Assembly: GCA_903872155.1 (NCBI GenBank)
Contig: CAIQJP010000125.1
Span: 1 to 39,577, forward strand
Length of the DNA stretch: 39,577 nt
Reading direction: 5' to 3'
Source of the DNA: an uncultured Actinomycetes bacterium
Lineage (GTDB): Bacteria; Actinomycetota; Acidimicrobiia; Acidimicrobiales; Ilumatobacteraceae
Shown here: in pieces, positions 16,624 to 25,330 of the stretch
How positions within the stretch are numbered: the stretch's first letter is position 1
How the letters are laid out: every line of letters starts with the position of its first letter
Notes under the pieces: generated by a model
Seen by the model: the letters and a program-made list of their open reading frames with translations, nothing else
What the model was told of the DNA's origin: nothing
Databases searched by the model: none
Position numbers and translations under genes: made by a program

Positions 16624-17328
16624 ATGGTCTTTTACAACTTAGAACACTTAACTCAAGAGGATAGGCAAGAGGTAAGTGGTCCTATCCAGGATGACGAAGC
16701 TCTCTTTATGTTTGCGATCATTCGTGGAATGCAGATTGAAACCGTTTTAGAAATAGGTGGGCTCAATGGTTATTCGGCCCGAAATTTTCTCGCGGCGGTG
16801 GGCCCAGAAGGAACCGTATTTACTTGCGATGTGAACCCTGTGGCACAGATTGCGAATAACCATGTAGTACTGATCAAGAACGGCATTGAATTGGATCCCT
16901 CGGATTTAAAGCAGTCCAAAATTGAACTTCTCTTTTTCGATTGCCATGACTACGACGCTCAGATGAAGATACTGAGCAATCTACAGAAGAACAAGATGCT
17001 TGCAGATCGAGTTGTTTTAGTTCTGCACGATACGAATACGCATCCGTACCAGTCAGTTCCCTGGGCGTTTGAGACTACGGACGGATATGTGCATCAGGTG
17101 GTGGAGCGTCAGATGGTAAATGACTTAGTGGCAGATGGTTGGCACGCCTTCAGTTTGCACACTGACTCAAAGAAACTATTAAGGAATATTCCATATCGAC
17201 ATGGAGTTACAGTGCTCACAAAATTTGTCCTTTTTGATAACGGGATCCATGGGGTAGTTGAGCCAACGTCCAAAAGAAGAAAAGGAATTTTCCGCACAAT
17301 CAAGAATCGTTATCAAGATATGTCTTAA
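16624..17328 (+). CDS. Class I SAM-dependent methyltransferase (Methyltransf_24-like)
   Basis: 234 residues. SAM loop VLEIGGLNGYSARNFLAAVG at about residues 40-59, an acidic strand (VFTCDVNP), then LLFFDCHDYDAQMKIL and VVLVLHDTNTHPY, the metal/substrate pattern of the Methyltransf_24 and cephalosporin-hydroxylase-like group. The C-terminus is basic (TSKRRKGIFRTIKNRYQ), possibly for membrane association. It lies 57 bases downstream of glf. A remnant of a second copy of its start lies at 17608-17790. The substrate is presumably a sugar hydroxyl of the Galf-containing polymer. Confidence 0.85.
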   Translation: MVFYNLEHLTQEDRQEVSGPIQDDEALFMFAIIRGMQIETVLEIGGLNGYSARNFLAAVGPEGTVFTCDVNPVAQIANNHVVLIKNGIELDPSDLKQSKIELLFFDCHDYDAQMKILSNLQKNKMLADRVVLVLHDTNTHPYQSVPWAFETTDGYVHQVVERQMVNDLVADGWHAFSLHTDSKKLLRNIPYRHGVTVLTKFVLFDNGIHGVVEPTSKRRKGIFRTIKNRYQDMS

Positions 17329-17430
17329 ACACAAGGCTTAAGTATCGATTGGCCTCAACGAGGTTTTAAGATTGGATCTCTCGACTAATTTACTGCGCAA
17401 ATCTTTGGATTCTCGCAACGCCTTGAGTCA

Positions 17431-17552
17431 GGACTACATCTCAAAATCTAGACACGGATGTCACGATTAAGGAAACGCTTGATTCAGCATCGACGGTGAT
17501 CAACCTGTTAGGCAATGACGATTCAATTTTCCCATTTTTCCTAAATAGATGA
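17431..17552 (+). pseudogene. glf: Decayed 3' end of a second glf copy
   Basis: In the frame ending in TGA at 17550-17552 the coded peptide LDTDVTIKETLDSASTVI aligns with LDMDVTIKEALELAAQVI of the intact glf, 12 of 18 identical. DNA similarity starts near GGA-17431 with small indels. The distance from the matching Leu codon (17448) to the downstream ATG (17608) is 160 bases, against 150 (16474 to 16624) in the intact copy. The remaining bases of the 567-base gap (17329-17895) hold no gene I can support apart from this remnant and the next. Confidence 0.7.
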
Positions 17553-17607
17553 GGCCGTGATCAACTCCAAGTTCAGATTGTTTGTCAAGTGATGAAAAGG
17601 TCTCTAT

Positions 17608-17790
17608 ATGCGTTTTAACAATTTAAAATTGGGACGCGACGTAGGAGGAAAGTGTTTTACCCAAAGATGAAGTGGTCAATATTGCGATTCAGAGCATTCG
17701 AGAACCAATAATCAAAGCATTTAACCGTAATAAGCCGATAATGATCGATATCATGATCAATGCGAATAATTCTCTACGATCACCTCTATG
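17608..17790 (+). pseudogene. Decayed 5' end of a second methyltransferase copy
   Basis: Starts ATG-CGT-TTT-AAC-AAT-TTA, coding MRFNNL against MVFYNL at the start of the intact gene at 16624. A one-base loss near 17650 shifts the frame, after which LPKDEVVNIAIQSIRE and PIMIDIMINANNSLRSPL align with IQDDEALFMFAIIRGM and ETVLEIGGLNGYSARNFL of the intact protein. The frame ends at TGA 17788-17790. With the remnant just upstream it preserves the gene order and spacing of the intact glf/methyltransferase junction. Confidence 0.6.
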
Positions 17791-17895
17791 AGTTGCGGAC
17801 TCAAAAGAGAAATTCAGTGATTAACAACCTTTGAAATTACTCACAGTTCTATCAATCGTGGATAAAAGGTATTTGGCCAGGAGGGGGTCAGTTAA

Positions 17896-19380
17896 ATGGT
17901 TAAATTAAGAATCAGAAAGTATCAAGTCAACACCAAGTGGTACTTGTGCTTCGCTGCCTATTTTCTTGCGATTCATTTACGTTTTGCACCGTACAGCTTT
18001 AAAACCTTGGCGGGCGACGATGTCATTCTCCTCGGCGTTTCTAATCAAAACAACGGATTTCTGAGTACTTTTTGGGGATCTTTCACTGATAACACTGGTG
18101 GTAAATGGCGCCCAGTTTCACAGATAGTTCTCTCGCCATTGCTTGATTTTTTTGGGGGAGATTTTTGGAAATATCAACTCCTAAATGAGGCCCTACTTGC
18201 AGGCTGTGGTGTTTTGATCGCCGTGTTGGTCTTTAACTTGACTGGGGAACGATTTCTGCTCGGGTTATCAGCAGGTTCTTTTGTGATTCTCGCAAGATTC
18301 AATCTCTACTACGTCTTGCAAGTTTTTGGGCTGATGGAGAGTCTTGCAGTTTTATTCATGCTCTCTATGTTGATATCTCTTGAAAAATACGTTCGATTGA
18401 GGTCAAACAGGTATATCTATTTTTCTAACTTCTTCTTTTTACTGACCATTCATACTCATGAACGTTACCTATTTCTGCTACCGGTGCTTTTTGTCTGCAG
18501 TTGGTTGTACGTACCTTCTAAGCCATTCTTGGCCCGGTTATTCTTGGTTTGTCTGCCGCTATTTATCGTTGCCGAAAACTTTTTGGTCAAGACAAAAATC
18601 TTGAATTTAACTTTCCTCACTGGTGGCGGTGGCACTGAAATAAACTCGGCAACGACCGACATCCCGATTTTTTCTTGGCGGGCACTTCTAAATATTTTTG
18701 GGTACAACTCTGGACCAGATTATTTGAGCGGCAGGAATGCACATTCATTAGGTGGCGCGGCTGTAATCCTCGCAGTTGGCTGGACAATTTTGCTTTCTGT
18801 GGTAATTCTATTGTCGTGCATACAAATGTTCCGTAACACTGGTTGGCAAAACAGTTATAGGAAGATTTCCATCGCCGTACTTTTAATTGGTCCGTTGATT
18901 CTGAGTGCTTCAATAACTTTCAGGCAAGAGTATCGATGGTTGTTTGCACCATACATTGCACTGATCATCGTTGCTCATGTTTCTTTGAATATTGTTGCGA
19001 GGTCCAGACAGAGTTTGAATTTAATTACTAGTTTGCTTGTCAGTTTGGGATCTTTAATCGGTCTTTATTACGCAAGTTATGCTCAGTCAACTTACTTTTT
19101 CTCAACTCAGAATCTCGCTGACTCCATTAATGATCGATTGTTCGTTCAATACGAAGAACAGATGGCGACCACCACATTTGTGATTGTTGACCATGATTCA
19201 ACTGCATTTGACTGGGCAGTTGGTACTGGGCTTTACTACAGGGAATATAGCCCTACTCAAAATTTTGATATCCGAAGAGTGGCTTCGACAGAAGAGATAA
19301 CTGCTTTGACTGAGTTGCGCGAGAATTTAATAGTTTTTGATTATCGTCGGGACCAGATAGTTCAAATACAGGGTTATTGA
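17896..19380 (+). CDS. Polytopic membrane protein, probable GT-C glycosyltransferase
   Basis: 494 residues with about ten hydrophobic segments between residues 15 and 400, then a soluble C-terminal stretch. The first extracytoplasmic loop carries LAGDDVILLG, the acidic pair expected in GT-C enzymes that use polyprenyl-phosphate sugars. WRPVSQIVLSPL and THERYLFLLPVLF are further conserved-looking loop/membrane blocks. Start: ATG-17896 with a perfect AGGAGG at 17879-17884. It is among the most AT-rich genes in the window. The hairpin at 19601-19624 lies downstream. It may use the lipid-linked sugar made by the GT2 fusion at 21369. Alternatives are a ligase or a plain surface-glycan membrane protein. 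Confidence 0.8.
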   Translation: MVKLRIRKYQVNTKWYLCFAAYFLAIHLRFAPYSFKTLAGDDVILLGVSNQNNGFLSTFWGSFTDNTGGKWRPVSQIVLSPLLDFFGGDFWKYQLLNEALLAGCGVLIAVLVFNLTGERFLLGLSAGSFVILARFNLYYVLQVFGLMESLAVLFMLSMLISLEKYVRLRSNRYIYFSNFFFLLTIHTHERYLFLLPVLFVCSWLYVPSKPFLARLFLVCLPLFIVAENFLVKTKILNLTFLTGGGGTEINSATTDIPIFSWRALLNIFGYNSGPDYLSGRNAHSLGGAAVILAVGWTILLSVVILLSCIQMFRNTGWQNSYRKISIAVLLIGPLILSASITFRQEYRWLFAPYIALIIVAHVSLNIVARSRQSLNLITSLLVSLGSLIGLYYASYAQSTYFFSTQNLADSINDRLFVQYEEQMATTTFVIVDHDSTAFDWAVGTGLYYREYSPTQNFDIRRVASTEEITALTELRENLIVFDYRRDQIVQIQGY

Positions 19381-19600
19381 GGTTTCGGTAGATTTCTCAC
19401 TGCTTGATAAATTGCACTTGGATGAGTTCTCAAAACATTTGAAATTGAAGCGGTACCTTCGCTTCGCTTTGTATCTGAACGGTGGTTTTGTTTCAAACTT
19501 ATGCTGGTGATTTTATAGCCACATCAAGTTGAGAAGAGATTTCATGTCGGGCTTAGGGAAGATTGTTGACAGATACTCATACCGATAGGCAATCACTTTA

Positions 19601-19624
19601 AAGGGGGGTCTTTGCGCCCCCCTT
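19601..19624 (+). terminator. Rho-independent-type terminator
   Basis: AAGGGGGG (19601-19608), an 8-base loop, and CCCCCCTT (19617-19624), followed by ATTTCT. The stem is 8 bp with six G-C pairs. It lies between the membrane protein gene and the transketolase pair and probably ends the upstream transcript. The 220 bases before it hold no supported gene. Confidence 0.7.
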
Positions 19625-19645
19625 ATTTCTGGTAAGTTGCCTTGC

Positions 19646-20467
19646 ATGCCAAGAAATTTGTTTGAAATTTCTCAAAACACCCGAATCAAGGTGCTAGAGG
19701 TGTCCAAAAAGGCGAATAAGGGTCATATCGGTAGTGGCCTTTCAATTTGTGAGATTGTTGTGGCCATTTTGGATTCTGCTACCGGTGTCGGAACGGACGA
19801 TGATGACCGAACAAGAATTGTACTTTCGAAAGGTCACGCAGCTCTGGCCTTCTACTCCGCTTTGAGCGAATTTGGGATCATTAGCGATGATGAGCTCTAT
19901 TCTTACTGTGTAAATGGCTCTAAGTTTGGAACACACCCAGATCCAATTCAAACTGGTACAGACTTTATGACCGGTTCTCTAGGCCAAGGAATTGGTTTTG
20001 GGGTTGGAGCTGCAATGGCTACAAAAATTAAAAATCGCCAAAGTCAAACTTTTGTCGTTTTAAGTGATTCAGAACTTAACGAAGGCTCAACATGGGAGTC
20101 GTTATATGTTGCAGGGCACAATAATCTAAAGTCTCTCGTTGTTGCGTTAGACCTCAATGGTCAGCAGGCGATGGGGAAAACTCGAGATGTAATGCAATTA
20201 GATGGCTTACCAAATCAACTAGCGATGGTTGGATGGAACTGCTTAGCCTTGGACGGTCATGATTCAGAGAATCTCGCTTTAGCATTTTCAAGAAAACTTG
20301 ATGATGGGAGCAAACCTTTATTGGTAGTCGCCAAAACGATCGCCGGTAAAGGGGTCTCATTTATGGAAGGAAAAATTGAGTGGCATTATTTGCCACAGTC
20401 GGATGATCAACATCGGCTTGCCATTGAAGAAGTCAACAAATTCAGGCAGAGAACCAGGGGAAAGTAA
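19646..20467 (+). CDS. Transketolase-like protein, N-terminal (TPP-binding) subunit
   Basis: 273 residues from ATG-19646; a TTG at 19637 adds three residues and cannot be excluded. Motifs of the TPP-pyrophosphate half of transketolase are present: GHIGSGLSICEIVVAIL, VLSKGHAALAFYSAL, HPDPIQTGTDFMTGSLGQGIGFGVGAA, then VLSDSELNEGSTWES with NNLKSLVVALDLNG for Mg-TPP. A split transketolase inside a glycan cluster, next to an NDP-sugar epimerase, suggests two-carbon transfer in making an unusual sugar rather than the pentose-phosphate pathway. The C-terminal partner follows after 2 bases. Confidence 0.95.
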   Translation: MPRNLFEISQNTRIKVLEVSKKANKGHIGSGLSICEIVVAILDSATGVGTDDDDRTRIVLSKGHAALAFYSALSEFGIISDDELYSYCVNGSKFGTHPDPIQTGTDFMTGSLGQGIGFGVGAAMATKIKNRQSQTFVVLSDSELNEGSTWESLYVAGHNNLKSLVVALDLNGQQAMGKTRDVMQLDGLPNQLAMVGWNCLALDGHDSENLALAFSRKLDDGSKPLLVVAKTIAGKGVSFMEGKIEWHYLPQSDDQHRLAIEEVNKFRQRTRGK

Positions 20468-20469
20468 CA

Positions 20470-21372
20470 ATGCGTGCTGAGTTTTTAGACAAGTTATTTG
20501 AGATTGCGGAAAACGATGAGCGGCTAGTCTTTATGACAGCAGATCTTGGTTTTGGAGTAGTGGAAAAGTTTGCGGAGCGTTTCTCCAGTAGGTTCATAAA
20601 TGTTGGTGTAGCCGAGCAGGCCATGGTTGCAGCTGCTACCGGTCTTGCTGAAGCAGGACTCATCCCGTACTGCTATTCAATCGCAACGTTCACTTCTCTG
20701 CGGGCTCTCGAGTTCACTCGAAATGGTCCAATTGCACATGCGCTGCCAGTAAAGGTAGTTGGAGTTGGAGCGGGGATGGATTATGGATTTGACGGTTTGA
20801 CCCACTTCGCTGTAGATGATGTTGCGGCCCTTCGTGCTTATCCGGGATTTCTTATTTGGGCACCTGCGGATTCCGATGAAGTTACAAGCGACCTTGAAGA
20901 GATTCACAACGATCCACGTCCTGTATATATTCGACTTTTGCGTAGGGGGGAGAAAACAACTAATCAAAGACTTCACACGAATCCAAAAGTTTCGGCCCGC
21001 ACCGTGATCTTGAGCCTTGGTGATGCCCATACTCTCAGCGCCAAAATTGCACTGAAACTTGATAGTGCTGGTGTTTTTGTTGAACAGATATCTGTAACCA
21101 GGATCGATGATCAGACACTGACTCAGATTGCGAATTTATTGGGAGCGGTTGATTTCTGTGTGACTGTTGAAAATCATTTCATTATTGGAGGCCTAGGTTC
21201 CCTCGTTTGCGAGGCGGTAGCAACGAACGGAATTGATACAAAGGTCATCCGCGTGGGTGTTGAGGATCTGCCAATATCTGAATATGGGGACTCTGAATTC
21301 CTGGAGAAGCGATTTATGACAGATATTGGACTAGTTGTTGAGGAAGTTAGCAGAGGTAAGAGGCACAAGTGA
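20470..21372 (+). CDS. Transketolase-like protein, C-terminal (pyrimidine-binding) subunit
   Basis: 300 residues, with AGGGGAAAG before the ATG. The pyrimidine-domain features are RLVFMTADLGFGVVEKFAERF, INVGVAEQAMVAAATGLAEAG (the Glu that activates TPP) and YCYSIATFTSLRALEF, followed by the C-terminal domain with VILSLGDAH and TVENHFIIGGLGSLV. It works with the preceding subunit to form one active site. The stop overlaps the GTG of the epimerase-GT fusion (GTGA), so the three proteins are probably made in fixed ratio. The product acceptor is unknown. Confidence 0.95.
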   Translation: MRAEFLDKLFEIAENDERLVFMTADLGFGVVEKFAERFSSRFINVGVAEQAMVAAATGLAEAGLIPYCYSIATFTSLRALEFTRNGPIAHALPVKVVGVGAGMDYGFDGLTHFAVDDVAALRAYPGFLIWAPADSDEVTSDLEEIHNDPRPVYIRLLRRGEKTTNQRLHTNPKVSARTVILSLGDAHTLSAKIALKLDSAGVFVEQISVTRIDDQTLTQIANLLGAVDFCVTVENHFIIGGLGSLVCEAVATNGIDTKVIRVGVEDLPISEYGDSEFLEKRFMTDIGLVVEEVSRGKRHK

Positions 21373-23351
21373 CTGAAGAAGTGATTGCTTTTGATCCAAC
21401 AAACAGTATTTCAAAACTGGATGGCCCGATACTGGTAACAGGCGCAGGTGGGTTTATCGGGGCAGCGCTGTTGAAGTCTTTATTGGCAGTACGTTCAGAT
21501 GTGTTTGGGGTTGCGAGAAAGAAGAACTGGAGAATTTCGGAAAAAGAGATAGGTCATGTCTATTTCATCAATTTAGAAAACTCAAGTGAACTAGTAACTT
21601 GCCTAGATGAAATCATGCCACGGACAATTTTTAATTTGTCAGCGCATGGTGCTTACCCTGATCAAAACAATTTTGAATCAATTACGCGCATCAATTTAAA
21701 CTCTGCGAAATGGATTGCTGACTGGTGCTCTTCAAATCAGTGCGGGCTCGTGCAGGCGGGGACATCTTCGGAGTATGGGGTCAACTGTGCCGGGCCTTCT
21801 GAGCTTGATATTTGTAAACCAAATAGCCCCTACGCTGTCACCAAACTTGCGGCAACGCAGATGTTGGAATTGATGTGCAGTAACTCCAAACTTTCTGTCA
21901 CGGTTCTTCGGCTGTACTCCGTTTATGGGCCGATGGAAGAACCCAAACGTCTGATCCCAACATTGCTTCGGTTGGGTCGACGTGGAGAACTACCTCCATT
22001 TTCGCCGAGGGAAGTAACGCGAGATTTCGTATTCATTGACGATGCTGTCAACGCATTTATTGTCTCTGCGGTCACTCAAATTGGGATTCCAGGGTTTCGA
22101 TTATTCAATATTTGCTCTGGTGATTCAGTATCAATGGAGAGGGTAGCAAGCATTGCTGGTGAGCTTTTCGAGATTGACACTGCACCCATTTTTGGGCCAG
22201 CATTACGTCAATGGGATCTCGCTAAATGGTATGGGAACCCGAGCCGTGCACTCGAAGAAATGAATTGGCGAGTTACCACCAATTTTGCTGAAGGATTAAA
22301 AAAGACCCATGATTGGTACAACATTGAAAAGAATCAAAAGTATTTAGAAATTGATTTCAATGCGTCCGCCTCCTCCTTAGATAAACAAAAAATTAGTGCA
22401 ATAGTCGCTTGCTACAAGGATGCAAAAGCCATTCCCTATATGCACGATCGTTTGGTCGCAGTATTTAAGAAGATTGATATTGATTACGAAATCATTTTCG
22501 TAAATGACTGCAGTCCAGACGACACGCTTGACGTTATTGAAGAGATTTCAAAGTCCAATCCCAAGGTGATTGGAATTTCGCATAGTCGTAATTTCGGTTC
22601 CCAGGCTGCCTTCATGTCAGGCATGAACATTGCCACAGGAGATGCATGCGTTTTGCTCGACGGCGATTTGCAGGATCCGCCCGAGTTAATTGAGGATTTC
22701 GTTGAAAACTGGCGACAAGGATTTGATGTCGTGTATGGCAGGCGTGTCGGCCGAGAGGCCCCACTCTTGATGAGATTTTGTTACAAGGCGTTCTATCGAT
22801 TGCTTGCAAAGGTTTCAACTTTTGCTGTGCCTCTAGACGCTGGTGACTTTTCTCTAATGTCAAGAAGAGTGGTTGATCAATTGCTAAGGATGCCCGAGCG
22901 GGAACTCTTCCTTAGGGTGGCGAGGGCATATGTCGGCCATAAGCAGTTAGGCATAAGTTATGTACGCCCAGAAAGAATGTTTGGAACTTCAACTAACAAT
23001 TTGAGACGAAATTTCGGATGGGCAATACGTGGGATCGTAGCTGTTGGCAGGGCACCGCTTTCCTTAGTGACTGCGTTAGGAACAGTTCTGTTCGGATTGA
23101 GTTTGACAGCAATTGGGGCTCAAATGGCGATCAAGATAATTGATCCTTCACTATCTCCACCTGGATTTGCTTCAGTTTTGACTATCAGCACCTTTTTTGG
23201 CTCTATCAATTTGCTAGCGATATCAATAATTGGGGCGTATGTTGGCCGCACTTTGGAAGAATCAAAGGGCCGACCGCGTTTCATAGCGGAGAAAATCACA
23301 GTAAACGGTCGGACGACAGATTTTGATCAGGTTGATATCTATGCAAAATAG
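21369..23351 (+). CDS. Fusion of NAD-dependent sugar epimerase/dehydratase and polyprenyl-phosphate GT2
   Basis: 660 residues. Residues about 20-320 are an extended short-chain dehydrogenase: GAGGFIG (25-31), TSSEYG (132-137) and Y155-x3-K159 in SPYAVTKLA. Residues about 340-655 are a DPM1/GtrB-type GT2: ISAIVACYKD, IIFVNDCSPDD, HSRNFGSQAAF, LLDGDLQDPPEL (DGD 431-433), and two C-terminal membrane helices (about 565-635) ending in GRTLEESKGRP. The first half would finish an NDP-sugar and the second would load it on a polyprenyl phosphate at the membrane. The fusion is continuous with no frameshift. The GTG start overlaps the transketolase stop by 4 bases. Confidence 0.93.
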   Translation: MTEEVIAFDPTNSISKLDGPILVTGAGGFIGAALLKSLLAVRSDVFGVARKKNWRISEKEIGHVYFINLENSSELVTCLDEIMPRTIFNLSAHGAYPDQNNFESITRINLNSAKWIADWCSSNQCGLVQAGTSSEYGVNCAGPSELDICKPNSPYAVTKLAATQMLELMCSNSKLSVTVLRLYSVYGPMEEPKRLIPTLLRLGRRGELPPFSPREVTRDFVFIDDAVNAFIVSAVTQIGIPGFRLFNICSGDSVSMERVASIAGELFEIDTAPIFGPALRQWDLAKWYGNPSRALEEMNWRVTTNFAEGLKKTHDWYNIEKNQKYLEIDFNASASSLDKQKISAIVACYKDAKAIPYMHDRLVAVFKKIDIDYEIIFVNDCSPDDTLDVIEEISKSNPKVIGISHSRNFGSQAAFMSGMNIATGDACVLLDGDLQDPPELIEDFVENWRQGFDVVYGRRVGREAPLLMRFCYKAFYRLLAKVSTFAVPLDAGDFSLMSRRVVDQLLRMPERELFLRVARAYVGHKQLGISYVRPERMFGTSTNNLRRNFGWAIRGIVAVGRAPLSLVTALGTVLFGLSLTAIGAQMAIKIIDPSLSPPGFASVLTISTFFGSINLLAISIIGAYVGRTLEESKGRPRFIAEKITVNGRTTDFDQVDIYAK

Positions 23352-24231
23352 AAATGGTGCTTGCCCCTGCTGTTTTGGTGACGGAGTTCTTAGATATCCA
23401 ACCAAGATTGACAACAGTCTGCTAACTGGAAAGACATATTCTTCAAGAAAAATACCTGAGCTAATGCATTATTCGTATATGGAGTGCAGGACTTGTAGAG
23501 CATTATTTGTGGATGATTTGCCTGATAGCGATTTTCTCCAATCTAGTTATAACGAAGCAGAATTCGTTTCTAGCAACGACTCATTATTCGCAGCTCGGAC
23601 CTATTTTCACGAATTGAATCGGATGAGTTTGTTGAACACTGGAAAACTTTTGGATATTGGATGTTCTGATGGATCATTTATTTCTATAGTGGATTCTAAT
23701 TCTGAAATGAAAGTTTTGGGGATAGAGCCTTCAATTCAAGCGATCAACAATTCCGATCCCTCCGTGAGACTGAAAATTGAACACACAGTTTTGGAAAAAT
23801 TCCAAGGTGAATCAGAATTTGACGTATTAACTTGCTTCCAAACTGTTGAACATCTCAGTGACTTACGTGGACTATTGACTAAATCACATGAACTGCTCGT
23901 TGACCGGGGACGTTTAGTGCTTGTTTGCCATGACAGACTTTCGTTAGTCAACAGAATCCTCGGTCAAAGATCACCAATTTTTGATATAGAGCATCTGCAG
24001 ATACTCAATAAATCTGCTGTCAAAGCATTGCTGGAAACAAATGGATTTGGTGAGGTCAGGGTCAAGTCAATTTCCAACACTTATCCAATCTCCTATTGGC
24101 TTTTGTTGGCCCCAATCCCAAAGTTTTTGAAGAGATTTATTGATTCGAGGAGACATACTCGTTATTTATCTTGGGGAATTAGAATTCGAGTTGGGAACTT
24201 GCTTGCGGTTGGAAGGAAAATCCAAGACTGA
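23341..24231 (+). CDS. Zinc-binding class I SAM methyltransferase (C-methyltransferase-like)
   Basis: 296 residues from ATG-23341; a TTG at 23323 would add six residues. The N-terminal zinc site is C8-x2-C11 (CPCC) plus MECRTCRALF. The SAM domain follows: KLLDIGCSDGSFI, VLGIEPS, FDVLTCFQTVEHLSDLRGLL and GRLVLVCHD. This layout matches sugar C-methyltransferases and related zinc-ribbon enzymes in O-antigen clusters. It overlaps the end of the fusion gene by 11 bases and is the last gene of the AT-rich rightward run. Together with the transketolase pair and the epimerase it could make a branched or methylated sugar. The 126 bases after it, up to the convergent gene, hold nothing recognisable. 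Confidence 0.88.
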   Translation: MQNRNGACPCCFGDGVLRYPTKIDNSLLTGKTYSSRKIPELMHYSYMECRTCRALFVDDLPDSDFLQSSYNEAEFVSSNDSLFAARTYFHELNRMSLLNTGKLLDIGCSDGSFISIVDSNSEMKVLGIEPSIQAINNSDPSVRLKIEHTVLEKFQGESEFDVLTCFQTVEHLSDLRGLLTKSHELLVDRGRLVLVCHDRLSLVNRILGQRSPIFDIEHLQILNKSAVKALLETNGFGEVRVKSISNTYPISYWLLLAPIPKFLKRFIDSRRHTRYLSWGIRIRVGNLLAVGRKIQD

Positions 24232-24357
24232 AGTGTCCACAATTTTTGGCTGTGAAGATACAAAGTTGATTTGCTTGTAACTTCATCTCAGATCCATCTT
24301 TTGGCTTGAATCAACACGCAAGTTTGAATACCTGTGAAAAGCACAAAAACAATGGAC

Positions 24358-25287
24358 TCAATTCTCTTCAATCTGTTTCATTTTCTCTGCAGATGCGATC
24401 ACTTGTCGATCCAATTTTGAGATGTGGATACGGCGAATTTCAAGTTCAGCCTCGTAGACATCAAGCTGCTTTCGAACCCAAGTGCGCTCTTCCTGCATAG
24501 ATTCAAGGATTTGGTTGACTTGCTCAAGAGTTACTGCACTCAGTTGTTCTCTAGACAATGCATCATCAGAGGTTATGAATGTGCTCCCCTTAATGGAAAT
24601 AGAAGGCGTGTGTTCACATACGGCGATTACATAGATTGGCTCAAACACTGATTTTAGGTTTGTTACTGGTTTCCCGGTCGGCGTAACTTCAGGTGTGATT
24701 TCAAGCGTCCTGTCGGCCTCGTCAATATTGAAGATCAGTGAAGTTGCAATGAGGCGCTGGCCGAGAAAACTCACATGAGCAAAATCATTCTTTAGGAAAG
24801 TTCGAAATTCATCGATATAGAACTCTTTGACATGAAACTCATTGCGGTAGTCGTTGAGATCGCTGTACTCGGCTTTATTCGGTGTTGAAATAAGCAAAGT
24901 TCCTGTTGGGCTGAGCACGCGGCTCAACTCAGAGAGAATTTCCTCCTGATTTATTACGTGTTCAATCACTTCAAAACAAGTGATGAAATCAAAATGCCCG
25001 TCCGGAAAAGGCAGCAATGAACTTTCGAGCATCTGAAAAGTAGCGTTTGAAAAATCAGCGTATGAATCCTTTGAATGCTTGATTGCTTCTGGGTCAACGT
25101 CAACCCCAACGACTGAAGAAGCATTCTTTGCAAGAATCGCGGTGCCGTAACCTTCGCCGCACCCGTAGTCGAGAGTTCTTTTGCCTTTGCAAAGTTCATG
25201 AGCAATGGCATATCGATGCATGTGCTCATATCGGATTTGCGTTCCGCCGTAGCCCTGCACAAATCGTTCTCCTGTCCAAGAAATCAT
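24358..25287 (-). CDS. Class I SAM methyltransferase with C-terminal coiled coil
   Basis: 309 residues. SAM loop TLDYGCGEGYGTAILA at about 38-53, then VVGVDVDPEAI, FDFITCFEVIEHV and GTLLISTPNKAEYSD. These mark a Methyltransf_11/23-type enzyme common in polysaccharide loci. From about residue 245 the sequence becomes charged and heptad-like (LEQVNQILESMQEERTWVRKQLDVYEAELEIRRIHISKLD), so a coiled coil probably drives oligomerisation. The protein ends abruptly within this segment (MKQIEEN). In related proteins coiled coils may lead into a further domain, so a 3' truncation is possible. It is the last gene of the leftward operon, 43 bases after the MBOAT stop. Confidence 0.9.
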   Translation of the reverse strand: MISWTGERFVQGYGGTQIRYEHMHRYAIAHELCKGKRTLDYGCGEGYGTAILAKNASSVVGVDVDPEAIKHSKDSYADFSNATFQMLESSLLPFPDGHFDFITCFEVIEHVINQEEILSELSRVLSPTGTLLISTPNKAEYSDLNDYRNEFHVKEFYIDEFRTFLKNDFAHVSFLGQRLIATSLIFNIDEADRTLEITPEVTPTGKPVTNLKSVFEPIYVIAVCEHTPSISIKGSTFITSDDALSREQLSAVTLEQVNQILESMQEERTWVRKQLDVYEAELEIRRIHISKLDRQVIASAEKMKQIEEN

Positions 25288-25330
25288 CGAAATAGTGTAT
25301 TAAATGTTTGCAAACTCGGTGTTAGAAGAT

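Noticed and set aside
17341-17370. CCTC-AAC-GAGG-TTTT hairpin after the methyltransferase as a terminator
   Set aside because: The stem is only 4 bp; possible but not supported enough.
19382-19510. About 40 open codons in the +1 frame after the membrane-protein gene
   Set aside because: No start codon with a ribosome site and no similarity I recognise; the stretch is AT-rich and short.
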